From: Fereydounia khargensis
Taxonomy: Eukaryota > Basidiomycota > Ustilaginomycetes > Urocystidales > Fereydouniaceae
DNA length: 64,000 nt
Reading direction: 5' to 3'
NCBI GenBank assembly: GCA_026413255.1
Contig: JAOCZO010000004.1
Location: forward strand, 1-64,000
Position 1 is the first letter of the stretch. Every line of letters starts with the position of its first letter. Of this stretch, positions 29,518 through 40,235 are shown piece by piece. The notes beneath the pieces were generated by a model. That model was given only the letters and a program-made list of their open reading frames with translations. It did no database searches and was not told the origin of the DNA. Both the position numbers and the translations under genes were made by a program.

Positions 29518-31346
29518 CTTGCCTAACCGTACAGACGTGGCCTGACCTGACTTGCTGTGTGATGGAGCAGATTGATGAGGTTATGGCTGGACGCAGTTGC
29601 GAATGAGTGCACTGACGGGTGGGCGGGAAAAGGTGGAGTAAATCCTTCGAGAACTGAGCCACAGACAGGCCGGCTCACGTGACGTGGCCGGCTGATAGAC
29701 AGCATTTTGGCCCAACTCACTGAGCAAACACTCAAATCCTGTCAATCGCTAGGGATCGGGCTAGTCCAGCGATTGTGGCAGGCTCTCGAAATTGACAGTC
29801 TGAATACCTCCTCATACAAATCGCAATGTACAGTACTGTACTGTACTGTAGGTTGCGCATCGGACTGACTGTGGTGCCGAGAAGGTGGCAACCGGGGCGC
29901 CCACAGCTTGATGAGCCTGTGGCAGAAAAGCAAGCCAGCCTTCCTCTCCCTCCGCTTCTCTAGGCTGGCTGGCTGCCTATCGGGCTGTCTGTCTGTCATT
30001 CTTTCCCTGCTCCTTTGATCACTCTGCGACGCGCCAATCTCGAGGGCTAGCCCGCCAGACTGTGCCGTTTCCGCGCGCCCCGCCTGCCCGCCAGCTTCGT
30101 CATTGACGCAGTCAGACAGTCAGACAGGCAGTCTGCAAGCACCCAAGCCAGGATGCCTGCCTGTCTGCCTGCCTCTGCCTGACAGCCCCGCCCCACCCAC
30201 ACACAGTCCAGCACCAGACAGAGCGCAGCGCAAAGGCGAGCCAAGCCAGGAAACCTAAAGGCAGACTCACTTTCGTCACGCTTCTGTCTGCTCCCTTCCA
30301 TCACACCTAGCTCACCTGCTTCTATTCACTCGCGACGTCCTTGTCGTCGTCTAATCACCACACTCTCACCTTCGCCTCGACCCGACTCTCAGAGCGCACA
30401 CTCATCCAATCAACCAATCAACCAATCAGCAACAACTCAACGCGCTCATTGCAACCACACTTCACACCAACTCACATCTTTTCACACACGCGCACATACG
30501 CAGACTCTTCCCCTCTACGCCGACCGACTCAGCCACCCACTCTAGCTCATCTTCGGCTCAGTCTTCCACACATCCGATCACTTGCAAGCAGTCGTTTCCG
30601 CCATCTCGTCTGCTTTCCCTACAAATTCTTCCTCTCCCTGCCCTACTCCCCGACCATCTCCTGTTGTCCACGCCCGGGCTACAGCATACCTCATCGCTCA
30701 AGCGCAGGCGCATCCGTATTCTCTCTTGAGCCCTGCCGTATCCCTTGACTTTCTGCGAAGCTTCGTCTGGAGGTCATCTGCCGTTTCACGAGTCAACAAA
30801 TTAACAGAACTCGTTGAACATCTCCCCTGCTTGCCCCTCAGCTCTCCGGCCTTTCTCTGAATCACTCCAACCAGGCCCGGATCCATTTTTGCATCCTCGC
30901 AGGCTTTTCTATCCAACGAGTAGGACCAGTTGTACCATTCTCTTTTCCTCCTCGCGGTCCCGCCTCGCATTTCCATCATCCTCAACTTCTGGACCTAGAT
31001 AGAGATCCACCTCTTCACGTCCAATTGTTCAACTCTGTCCGGGGTTCTGGTTCATTCGAGTCACTCCAACAATCCCATCTTCTCAAGGCCGGCCCTGCGA
31101 TTGCAACCACTCGCCCTGCGCTACAGTATCCCGACCTGTTTCTGACTTTTACCGTTTTCTTGGTTTCGTTGCATCTGTAACACTAGCTGTACTAAGCTTC
31201 AGTCTCTGGCAACCCTACTACGCCTCTTGTCCAGCCTCGGCACCGACTCGCAACTCTCATCAACCGTCGGCCTGGCTCAACTGTTTACAACCAACACCCC
31301 TTCCCAATACCACCAACGAACCCTCTCGCACATATATCCTACCAAC
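29518..31346. other. Pam17/dhh1 divergent region with long ATG-free dhh1 leader
   Basis: 1.8 kb without a recognisable gene. The left third holds the pam17 promoter, a GTACTGTAC palindrome array (29828-29850) and CTGCCTGT-type repeats (about 29965-30180). From 30156 to 31346 the + strand is C/T-rich and has no ATG at all. Open frames of 62-135 codons in this part begin only at TTG and have no known domain. I read it as a long 5' UTR, possibly with introns, of dhh1. Confidence 0.6.
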
Positions 31347-32789
31347 ATGTCGTCATCAGGACCCGCGCCCGGCCAATCAGAAGCCAGCTGGAAGCAAGAG
31401 ATCATTGCCAAGCTCCGCAAAGATGACCGACCACAAACCGAGGACGTCCTCAACACCAAGGGCAACGACTTTGAGGACTACTTCCTCAAGCGCGAGCTTC
31501 TCATGGGAATCTTTGAGGCTGGCTTTGAGCGACCATCACCCATTCAAGAAGAGGCCATCCCCATTGCACTGACGGGACGTGACATCCTTGCGAGGGCCAA
31601 GAACGGCACGGGTAAGACGGCAGCGTACGTTATCCCTTCGCTCGAGAAGCTCAACACCAAGAAGAACAAGATTCAGGCCGTGCTCCTAGTACCCACCCGT
31701 GAGCTGGCGCTTCAGACCAGTCAGGTTGCCAAGACGCTCGGCAAGCACCTCGGAGTTGAGGTCATGGTCACCACCGGTGGTACCACTCTTCGTGACGACA
31801 TTCTCCGTCTCGGTCAGACCGTCCACATGCTCGTCGGAACCCCCGGTCGTATTCTCGATCTGGCCGGCAAGGGCGTCGCTGACCTGAGCCAATGTACCAC
31901 TTTCGTCATGGACGAGGCCGACAAGCTCCTCTCACCCGAATTTACCCCAGTCATGGAGCAGCTGCTCAGCTTCCTGCCCAAGGAGCGTCAGGTGATGCTC
32001 TTCTCAGCCACTTTCCCCATGATCGTCAAGGACTTTAAGGACAAGAACATGGTCAAGCCCTACGAGATTAACCTCATGGATGAGCTCACGCTTCGTGGTG
32101 TTACTCAATATTATGCTTTCGTCGAGGAGCGCCAGAAGGTGCACTGTCTCAACACCCTCTTCTCCAAGCTGCAGATCAACCAGTCGATCATCTTCTGCAA
32201 CTCGACCAACCGTGTGGAACTGCTCGCCAAGAAGATTACCGAGTTGGGATACTCGTGCTTCTACTCGCATGCCAAGATGCTCCAGTCCCACCGAAACCGC
32301 GTGTTCCACGACTTTAGGAACGGCGCCTGCCGCAACCTTGTCTGCTCGGACCTCCTCACCCGTGGTATTGACATTCAGGCCGTCAACGTCGTCATCAACT
32401 TTGACTTCCCCAAGAACGCCGAGACGTATCTCCACCGAATCGGTCGTTCCGGTCGTTTCGGTCACCTCGGTCTTGCGATCAACCTGATCACCTACGAGGA
32501 CCGCTTCAACCTTTACAGGATCGAGCAGGAGCTTGGCACCGAGATCCAGCCGATTCCGGCCAACATTGACAAGAGGCTCTACGTTGCTCCCTCGCTCATC
32601 CAGGAGGCGGAGCAGAAGGGTCGCCAGGCCAACGGCAACAGGCAAGAGGGCCGCCCCGTCATCCCCCCGGGTCAGGCAGCGATGCACGCTGCGACGATCC
32701 CGCAAAGTCAGGCGTTCACGCAGAGCGTGCCTCATCGTCACCGTGGCGGGCATCACCACGGTGGAGGCGGCGTCCAAGCTGCCCAGTAA
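31347..32789 (+). CDS. DHH1: DEAD-box RNA helicase Dhh1 (DDX6)
   Basis: P-body helicase that represses translation and stimulates mRNA decapping. 480 residues without introns. The Q motif ([21 protein letters not shown]) is near residue 65, motif I (AKNGTGKT) near 89, then [28 protein letters not shown] ([10 protein letters not shown]) near 191, SATFP, and the C-terminal domain with [32 protein letters not shown] and [13 protein letters not shown]. These spellings are those of the Dhh1/DDX6 branch. The tail is Gln/His/Gly-rich and short. The ATG at 31347 is the first + strand ATG for 1191 nt. The in-frame extension to 31227 begins with a TTG and is not conserved-looking. Confidence 0.98.
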   Translation: MSSSGPAPGQSEASWKQEIIAKLRKDDRPQTEDVLNTKGNDFEDYFLKRELLMGIFEAGFERPSPIQEEAIPIALTGRDILARAKNGTGKTAAYVIPSLEKLNTKKNKIQAVLLVPTRELALQTSQVAKTLGKHLGVEVMVTTGGTTLRDDILRLGQTVHMLVGTPGRILDLAGKGVADLSQCTTFVMDEADKLLSPEFTPVMEQLLSFLPKERQVMLFSATFPMIVKDFKDKNMVKPYEINLMDELTLRGVTQYYAFVEERQKVHCLNTLFSKLQINQSIIFCNSTNRVELLAKKITELGYSCFYSHAKMLQSHRNRVFHDFRNGACRNLVCSDLLTRGIDIQAVNVVINFDFPKNAETYLHRIGRSGRFGHLGLAINLITYEDRFNLYRIEQELGTEIQPIPANIDKRLYVAPSLIQEAEQKGRQANGNRQEGRPVIPPGQAAMHAATIPQSQAFTQSVPHRHRGGHHHGGGGVQAAQ

Positions 32790-33220
32790 ACGTACTTTGC
32801 TTTGATCCGATCTTTCTAGATCGGCAATCTGCGATCTAGTCGGATTGGGACATCCAAAGCTCCACCCTACCTTCCTTCATTCACCTCTTTTTGTCATACC
32901 ATCTCTCCGACCCTCCAAACATCATCATCCTCCATTATTCATCCCACTCACCCTTCCCCCTCCCCCCCATTTTTGCGGAACTTGCATTAGTCCTCGGCGT
33001 AGCTTGTTCCTCTGAGGCGGTCGAGCTGCCGCGGCAGAGATTGCTTCCTGCTTTGCGCTTGACCATCTGAAATGAAACAGGCTCGTGCATCATTCGCCCG
33101 ACCATGGGTGTATGGTGGACAGGCTAGTTCTTGGCCCGCACGTATTCATGGATGTGAGAGTGTGTGAGATTGGAGTAGAGTAAAAATACAAGTGTGAAAG
33201 TGTGCAGATGGCGAGATCGG
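32790..33220. other. Convergent 3' region of dhh1 and tfb5
   Basis: 431 bp. A small inverted repeat GATCTTTCTAGATC lies near 32808-32821 just after the dhh1 stop, and a C-tract lies near 32955-32968. No gene is recognised. Confidence 0.5.
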
Positions 33221-33615
33221 TCACGCTTCGAGGGTATACGTGTTCTTCTCGAGCTGCAGAAAGGAGGGAGCGGGTTAGAGACAGTCGTGTGCAGTATCTG
33301 GATTGGTGGTGGGGATGGGGGTGACGTACTTCAGTTTCGAGTTCAGCACGCATCCACTCGACTTTGTCTGGGCTGATGAGGAGGTGAGTTTCGTCCAGGT
33401 CCATGATGATGAAGCGCATCCGTTCGTCTAGGGACAGGATGAGCTGCTTTACCGCTGGATCGCTGTGCCCCGCGTGTCAGTCACGTCCGCGCCTCCGTGA
33501 TAGTGCAGGCACATGTCTTACCAGGTCAGTAGCATCCCTGCACAGGCCACAAGGGAGGTCAGCGTGTCTGAGGCAGCGGTGTGGCTCGAGCCGACTCACC
33601 CTTGATCGCTTTCAT
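33221..33615 (-). CDS. TFB5: TFIIH subunit Tfb5 (TTDA/GTF2H5)
   Basis: Smallest TFIIH core subunit; stabilises Tfb2 and is needed for nucleotide excision repair. Four exons: 33615-33600, 33537-33522, 33462-33330 and 33253-33221, giving 65 residues. Introns are 62, 59 and 76 nt, all GT...AG, and the phases agree (1, 2, 0). The spliced protein starts MKAIKGMLLTCDPAVKQLIL, continues with RFIIMDLDETHLLI and ends LEKNTYTLEA, which matches the family along its whole length; usual length is 65-72. The first two exons are only 16 nt each, so gene finders are likely to miss or truncate this gene. Confidence 0.93.
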
Positions 33616-34131
33616 GGTGGTTGAGACGAGACGTGTGGAGCACACGCGAGACTGCGCACCAGTGCCTTGTGGCTTCATGCACCCTCACCGCCAAATCAGC
33701 AAGCACCCACTGCCCCCTCCTGCTCTCAACTCCTCCGTCCTCGCTACTGGCCACATACACATAGCAGAGGGAACAGTGAATCAGCCCGCAACGATCCGTC
33801 AACCCCCCTGGGCACATTCCTCTTTTTCTCCCAATTTCTTAAGGGTCTCTATGGCTCTTTTTGGCAAGGTGAAGTTCACGGCGCAGTCATCGGCGGACAG
33901 GAAATGTATCGTGTCGAGGAACAACCGTGCCTCATTACCTGCTTCACCCTCACTGACTGCAATCACATATCGGATCACTAGGTCTGCGCTCATGTCAAAG
34001 CATAGAAGCCAATTCTAGCCTCTGCATCTGGTCGACGACGTCACAGGAAGCGAACAAACAGCAGCGCTTGGAGCTTTTGCATTGAGTGTAGAGATACATA
34101 TTGGGATATTGAAGGGAAGTGAAACAAGTCG
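33616..34131. other. Intergenic region upstream of tfb5 and of tRNA-Ser
   Basis: 516 bp containing the tfb5 promoter. No gene is recognised; open frames here are under 150 codons and look random. Confidence 0.5.
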
Positions 34132-34214
34132 GACACTTTGGCCGAGTGGTCAAGGCGTATCCCTGCTAAGGATATGCTCGAAAGAGCGCGTGAGTTCGAA
34201 TCTCACAGGTGTCG
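34132..34214 (+). tRNA. tRNA-Ser(GCU)
   Basis: Complete 83-nt gene without intron. The acceptor stem GACACTT pairs with AGGTGTC (one T-G pair), discriminator G. The D arm region carries the A box (TGGCCGAGTGG), the anticodon is GCU in CTGCTAA, the variable arm is long as in serine tRNAs, and the B box is GAGTTCGAATC. It is identical over 75 nt to the copy at the left window edge, 34.1 kb away in the same orientation. Confidence 0.97.
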
Positions 34215-34224
34215 AAAACAAAGC

Positions 34225-34257
34225 ACACTGAGTATTCAGTGTAACTCCACTTTTTTT
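34225..34257 (+). terminator. tRNA-Ser trailer hairpin and Pol III terminator, copy 2
   Basis: A perfect 7-bp stem (ACACTGA / TCAGTGT, loop GTAT) at 34225-34242 is followed by T7 at 34251-34257. The element is nearly the same as that after copy 1. Confidence 0.7.
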
Positions 34258-34372
34258 CTTTCTTTTTCCTCTCCTCGCACGGACGCATGTTTAGACCATA
34301 CCACTCTGATAGTTCAAGAGCTGCTGTAACGTTTGGGTATTCTATGTGCTCCTTTAGAAAGTACACGGGGAG

Positions 34373-35993
34373 TCAGACTCTGGCAAAGAATCTAGGATCG
34401 ACACGAAGTCGACTGGCAATGACGAAGAGACAGCCTCCGAGGATCATGCTTCCGGCAAAGGCAAAGCCAGATGCGAATCCCTGGGTCTCGATGAGTCGTG
34501 CACCAATCGGTGGACCGAAGAGGCCAGGCAGGGAGATGGCGGCGTAGAGCACTTGAATAGTTTTGGAGGGGGTCAGCGCGATGCTCATCGTCTCGCATGG
34601 TATGGAGAAGGCTGGAGCGGTACTTACTGCCGATCCACGTGCCGGTGCGTTTCGGGTCCGGGCAGATGATGGCGAGCGACGCGACCTGGTTGGCGAAGAA
34701 GGCGCCGCTCACAAAGCCGTACACGGACGCAACGGTGTACAGTGGCCCGATGAGTGCGCTTCCCTGGATAGACACTGTAGCTATCGCAGCGTACACTACT
34801 ATCGCCGAGAGTAGCAGCGACCCAATGAGGGCGTTGAATCGACCCAGCCGATCGCCAATGTACCCCGCGACAAAGTGGCCGAAGAAGGAGGCGCCGTTAC
34901 CTGCCGAGGCGAGGTAGAAGATCGTGTTACCCGGCATGCCGTTCTGCGCTCCGAGCGAGGGCACATACTGCGTTCATCAATGGCAGTGTTAGTACAGTAG
35001 AGAGAGAGGAGAGTGCACACCGACAACGTACAAAGTAGGGGAAAAAGAGACCCAGATAGATGATGAACTGGCCCGCAAGTAGCAGCGAGTAGCTTGCACG
35101 CTGAAATGCCTTAAAGTCGAGGAAGGGCTCTTTCTCTAGCGGTGGAAGCCTTGTCTTGACGAGGATCATGGCGACGACGAGGAGGGCGAGGCAGATAAAG
35201 CCGCAGATGCGTTGTGCCCTGTTCAGACGCAAAGAAGGACAAGAATCAGCGGCCGAGACAGGGGTCGGGGAAGGGACCGAGCATGCTTACCATGCGAAAC
35301 CAGGGCCATGGTGTATGAGCTGATCCAGAACAATGGGCCACACTACACCGCCCATAGTGCTACCGGACGTGACGAGCCCAAGAGCGAGGCTTCGGTTCTG
35401 CTTGAAGAACTGGGACGTGCACGCGAGCGAAGGGGCGAACAGAGCACCAACGGCCACGCCCTGCAGGAGGCCCTGAGTGACGAATACCGCCGAGTAGTTG
35501 TTCGCTACACTGAGCAGCATGCAGGAAGCCACAAAGGCCAGAGTGCCCGCGAAAAGAATGCGTCGTGCCCCCGCTCGGTCAAGCCCTGCCCCCGTGGCCA
35601 GTGCCGCCATGAAGGATGCCCACACCTGAAAGCTTCCGATCCAGGAGATGTCGGACCGACTAGCCAGGGGTCCGCCTGGTCGCTCGTCGTGATAGTATGT
35701 GCTGTAGACTCCGAGCGCATTGGTGCCGAGTCCGAAAGATACGAATTGGAGGATGAACCCGCCTATCGCCTGTGGGGTCGGTTAGCGCCAGAAGCGTCCC
35801 TGAGATTGATCGCGGAGGTACTTACCACACCCCAGGCTTCCCAGCCCCCGTCGGGGTACGTGACTTCTACGTCAGCTTGCCCATCTTCGCCCAAACTGGA
35901 CACGGAGGTGTTCAGGTTGGAGCCAAAGGACCTTGGCGTCGCAAGCACCGGGAGGTCAGATCCCACCTGAGCTTTCACGGGACTATCTGACAT
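34373..35993 (-). CDS. MFS transporter, monocarboxylate-permease type
   Basis: Twelve-helix major facilitator protein most like the fungal monocarboxylate transporter homologues (MCT/Mch group); substrate unknown. Five exons: 35993-35826, 35769-35291, 35218-35032, 34967-34628 and 34551-34373, phases 0, 2, 0, 1, giving 450 residues. The cytosolic N-terminus ends in the PDGGWEAWGVV motif that opens MCT-type proteins (about 46-56). Helix 1 starts AIGGFILQFVSFGLGTNALGVY, and SRSDISWIGSFQ follows before helix 2. AGARRILFAGT matches the 2-3 loop motif. Later spans are hydrophobic with AGYIGDRLGRFNALIG as the 8-9 loop. The C-terminal tail is very short. The last intron acceptor (TTCAAG) is the least certain join. 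Confidence 0.88.
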
Positions 35994-36718
35994 CCTCGGG
36001 GAACGTGTCGCTCGGGACGTGTTATGGTGTGATGGTGGTCAAGAGCATGTGTACCGTATTGATTGCTTCTTATCAGACTCTTCGCAGTAGCTGCAGCAAC
36101 AGTCGCAGAAGGGTGTGAATGCACTAGCAAGCGCATGATCAAGCTTATGGCCGTGAAGCGAGGTATCCCCGGGCCTTAGCTTCTTCCACCCGGTCCTTAC
36201 CCGATTCCGAACAAGTCGGGGCCTCGGGGCTCGCGCGCGCCTGTCACACTTTTTGCGGGGATAAACTGAGCAGGGTCGGGACCTCGCGCAGCTTAGATCT
36301 TCATCGGATCGGGGTGAATTGAAATCGGCCCCCATCCTTGGTCCCTGTCAATCTCCTCCTCTGCCAGACGTTCGAACCAGCTGACACTTTCACAAACCAA
36401 GATTCTGGAACTTATGTGCCAATGCGTAATTTTTGCTTGGGTCATAGCGACTTCAGCTATAAAGGTACATGTGTGCGTATGTAGTGAGAGTGTGTGCATG
36501 GGGACGGCCAAAAAAGGGGCGTGTCCGGGCTGAACACCTCCCCACAAGGTGACGGGAAAGGGAATCGAAGCGGGCACACATGATCGACCTCAACATCCTG
36601 CTTCATTCAAGAAAGGAAGGGAACATCGAGGATCGCCCCGTCCTGAGTCCGTTTTGGGTTGATGATGTTTTTTTGAGAGGGTGGAATGGATGGAAAGCAA
36701 ACGGGAGCCAGAGCACAT
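35994..36718. other. Intergenic region between MFS transporter start and RPL28 stop
   Basis: 725 bp holding the transporter promoter and the RPL28 3' flank. No gene is recognised. Confidence 0.5.
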
Positions 36719-37499
36719 TTATGCAACGAGCTTGACAACACCGCCAGCAGCCTTGATCTTCTCCTCAGCGAGCTTGGAGACGAATCGGGCCTTGACGATG
36801 CAGGGAAGCTCAGGGAGCCTGCCCTTGCCGAGAACCTTGCCGTAGCCGGCGGCCAGAGTGTCAATGACGGGGACCTCAGTCGACGAAGCCGAGAGACCCT
36901 TGCGCTGCTCAGCGGGGACCAGAGTCCAAAGCTTGTCGAGGTTGAGGACGGGCTTCCAGGTCATGTTGCGCGTAACGTGGAAGTGCCTCATACCGACCTT
37001 ACCAAAGTAACCTGTTGATTGCGACGTTCAAATCAGTGTCAGCAAGGCGAGCCCATCAGAACGAAATACAAGACCGGCCATCCTCGAAAAAGAGCCTGCT
37101 TTCAACCACCAATGCCATCCAGTTTCCCGGTCCGTACTATGGAAAGTACTGCCAGATGATGTGACAACTCTCGTCCGTGACTGAAAGCATGTCAACTCGC
37201 TCAACCAAAGGCTCCATGGCAGCTTTGATGATGCCAATATCTTCTCCGTCTTCCCGCCTGTATCCAGCAAATCCTCTCCAGACCATCCCTACCCATCCAC
37301 TTCCCTCACTGCCGACACCGGTTGACTCTTGTGGTGGTGAATACTAACCAGGGTGGTACTTGTCCATGTTGGTTCGGTGGTGGTGCTGACCACCGGCAAG
37401 ACCACGACCACCGGGGTGCTTCCTGTGCTTGCCAATACGACCGTGACCGGCCGAGACGTGGCCACGGTGCTTCCTAGTCTTGGTCAGGTGAGTCGGCAT
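36719..37499 (-). CDS. RPL28: 60S ribosomal protein L28 (uL15)
   Basis: Large-subunit ribosomal protein uL15 (mammalian L27a). Exons 37499-37349 and 37011-36719, phase 1, 147 residues, with a 337-nt intron. The family start [42 protein letters not shown] up to the join, then [11 protein letters not shown] and the end [10 protein letters not shown] are all as expected, and the length fits (149 in yeast). The ATG is immediately preceded by CAATCAG, an acceptor-like sequence, and a GTTAGT donor lies near 37800, so a 5' UTR intron is likely. I searched the coding intron by eye for C/D snoRNA boxes and found no convincing pair. Confidence 0.97.
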
Positions 37500-38617
37500 C
37501 TGATTGTTGGTATAGGTTTCGAGTTGGCAGGGAGTTGGCGGTTCCAGAGGTGATTGAAAAGACGTGGTGAGACGGAAGTCGAAAGGAAATGAGTTGGCGG
37601 TGTCGGTGGAGTAGGTAGAGTAAGAGGAGGGGAAAATCGAAGATGTCAAATGTCAGTAAAACTCTCCTTCAATGGAACAGTGAACCAGCAAAGTACGGTG
37701 CGATCCGTCCAGCGTCTGGTGACCGCGTGTTCAAGACGTCTAGTCTCTGTGACAAGGTGCCTAGGAGTCGATGAACGGCGTATATGGCGACTGTACTAAC
37801 CTTGATGTATGTTGTATTGACCTTGGTGAGAGGGATAGGATGGAGCTGACCGATGACGACCAAGTGATTCCGCTCTTCCGCCGTGCTTCGCAGCTGGCTC
37901 TGCTGTGGCTTGCCTCCCCTTGCCCACAGCTACGCTCGCTATGACCTGGCTGGGCCCAGGCTGGCTAGCTTCCGCACTTGGACTCCTTCACTGGCTAGCC
38001 AAACGTGGGACGTCGCGCTCAACAAGCAAATTCACTTCGGCCGAAGTCACGTGTCGAAATTTCTTCAAACTGCAGGTCACGGCTTGTCAGCGTCACAAGT
38101 TCAAACTTGGCCTGAGGCGGTCGCGTCAGGTGGAAGTGAATTGACTGAGCCATCCGCTCCAGGCAGGCGGGCAGAGACCCCTCGGACTTAAGCCATTCCG
38201 CAGCGAGTCACCAGGCAGATCAGCACTGCGCAGTTTCTGATCTAGCACGCCAGACGCAAGCCAGTCCTGCCTCACACAGCTCAGCCAGCCCAGCCAGCCC
38301 ATTCCAGCGTCAGCCAAGCCAGGGACTTTGAGATCGCTTCGCCGTCGCCACCTTCAGTTCTATCCCTCACCCAATCAACCCCTCAAGAAAGGTAAGTTAT
38401 CGCCGAATGCTGAGTCGATTCCACTCGCTATCCTTATAAGGCTCGACATTCGATTGCTGATCATCTGGCTTCTGCGGATTCCTCGCTCCACCTTGCTCCT
38501 TTTTGATCCATTCCGATTCCCTCACCTTTTCGCTTCGCCACACGACTTGGATCGACCGAATCGCCCTTTCACTTTCACCAACACCTTTCACCACTCCTGA
38601 ATCTACAGTTATTCAAG
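37500..38617. promoter_or_regulatory. Head-to-head RPL28/RPL10 upstream region
   Basis: 1118 bp separate the opposed start codons of two ribosomal protein genes. Both sides appear to carry a 5' UTR intron (about 37800-37500 on -, 38392-38608 on +), leaving about 590 bp for first exons and promoters. No protein gene is recognised. Confidence 0.6.
38392..38608 (+). other. Probable 5' UTR intron of RPL10
   Basis: The donor AAAG|GTAAGT at 38392 and acceptor CTGAATCTACAG|TT ending at 38608 flank 217 nt, ending nine bases before the RPL10 ATG. The only nearby upstream ATG (38406) lies inside it and would be removed. Inferred from splice signals only. Confidence 0.65.
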
Positions 38618-39592
38618 ATGGGACGACGACCGGCTCGCTGCTACCGTTACTGCAAGAACAAGCCGTTCCCCAAGTCGAGGTACAACCGTGGTGTGCCCGA
38701 CCCCAAGGTGCGTCTCGGATGAAATCAGTGGTGTTGGGAACTTTGATGGTTGGCTGGAACAATGGATCGGGGCCTGTTGATGGAATGGAGAGGGACGTAC
38801 GCTCCTGGCCCAAGGTGGAAGGCAGGAATGTGGACTGAGTTGGACATAGGCACTAGGGAATTAGCTGGTGTCATCGCTCTACGGTGGATGATATGCAGGT
38901 TCATGGGCAGTCTCTGCCTCGAGGGAAACAAACTCCAGCCAGCCAAAAGCTTCCTCACATCCGAGTCCTCATGAGTTCACGTACTGACTCCTCTATCCAT
39001 TCTCTTCGTCACACTGTAGATCCGTATCTATGATCTTGGCCGTAAGAAGGCTTCCGTCGACGACTTCCCCTTCTGCGCCCACCTTGTCTGCGACGAGCAC
39101 CAGCAGATTACCTCTGAGGCTCTTGAGGCTGCCCGTATCTGCGCCAACAAGTACATCACCAAGACCTCGGGTAAGGACTCGTTCCACCTGCGTGTCCGTG
39201 TCCACCCCTTCCACGTTATCCGTATCAACAAGATGCTTTCGTGCGCTGGTGCCGATAGGCTCCAGACGGGTATGCGTGGTGCTTACGGCAAGCCCTACGA
39301 CACCGTTGCCCGTGTCGACATTGGCCAGATCCTCCTCTCGGTCCGAACCCGTGACAACAACCGCGCTGTTGTCCTCGAGGCTCTCCGACGATCGCGATAC
39401 AAGTTCGCTGGCCGACAAAAGATCATCATCTCCAAGAAGTGGGGTTTCACCAACATGAACCGCGAGCAGTACAAGGAGGCCAAGAGCTCCAACAGGATCC
39501 TCAAGGACGGATGCTACCTCCAGTACCTTGCCCCCAAGGGCAACCTCGAGGCCAACCTCCGTCTCCAGGCCCGTATCGCTGCCCAGAAGTAA
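38618..39592 (+). CDS. RPL10: 60S ribosomal protein L10 (uL16)
   Basis: uL16 of the large subunit, incorporated late in the cytoplasm and contacting tRNA. Exons 38618-38707 and 39020-39592, phase 0, 220 residues, 312-nt intron. [41 protein letters not shown], then [12 protein letters not shown] (the tRNA-proximal loop) and ISKKWGFT are standard, and the length equals the family norm (about 221). The codon choice is strongly biased to C-ending codons, as expected of a highly expressed gene. Divergent from RPL28. Confidence 0.98.
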
Positions 39593-40235
39593 AAACCTCA
39601 AAAGGGACGAATCAGTTTTCCCACAACCTCCTTCATCCCCTCTTTGTTGGGTTTTTCCCTCATGCCCCCATCCTTTTGCGTCGGATGTACCTCGTAGATG
39701 TATAGTGTAGGTCACTTCACGTCACCTCTCGCAGTTTGCGGTACGACATTCGAAACATGAGATTTCGATCTATACTCGTCAAGTGGCTGTGTTGATGTGT
39801 GCTTTTGGCGGATCCGAATAGGGTGTGCGCGTCAAAGTAGGATCCCCCCGCAGAGCGGCCGCGCTTGTTCAGCGGAGTCACATGTTTCTGTTCAGCTTTG
39901 CACAACGGTGGTCACCGTCATGACGGACAAGCGAAACCCTCATTTCGCCCTCGTCGCATCTGGAAGCCACCGTCAAGTAGCGCATCGAAAGGGGCAGTTG
40001 TCGTTTCGATGCACGACACAATACACAGACAGTGGGGTCTTCTCAATGTGAATTCCGTCGTCACACGTTCGACAGTGGTGAAGCCAGGGACACATACACC
40101 ATCCAGGGGCTTAACGGGAGGAGAGAAGGAGGGGGGATAGGGGTATAGACAGAGGTAGAATAGGAGCGACGTGGAAAGGGGAGAGGAGAGGAGGGGCAGT
40201 TTACGTCGATTAGAGCAGCTAAGTACTGACTTTGT
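39593..40235. other. Convergent region between RPL10 and the acetate-type transporter
   Basis: 643 bp, 3' flanks of both genes. No gene is recognised. Confidence 0.5.

Noticed and set aside
37012-37348. Possible snoRNA in the long RPL28 intron
   Set aside because: GATGATG-like and CTGA boxes occur only on the wrong strand or at implausible spacing; no convincing C/D pair.
38708-39019. Possible C/D snoRNA in the RPL10 coding intron
   Set aside because: A GGATGATA and a CTGA lie about 97 nt apart but the C box does not fit RTGATGA and no flanking stem was seen.
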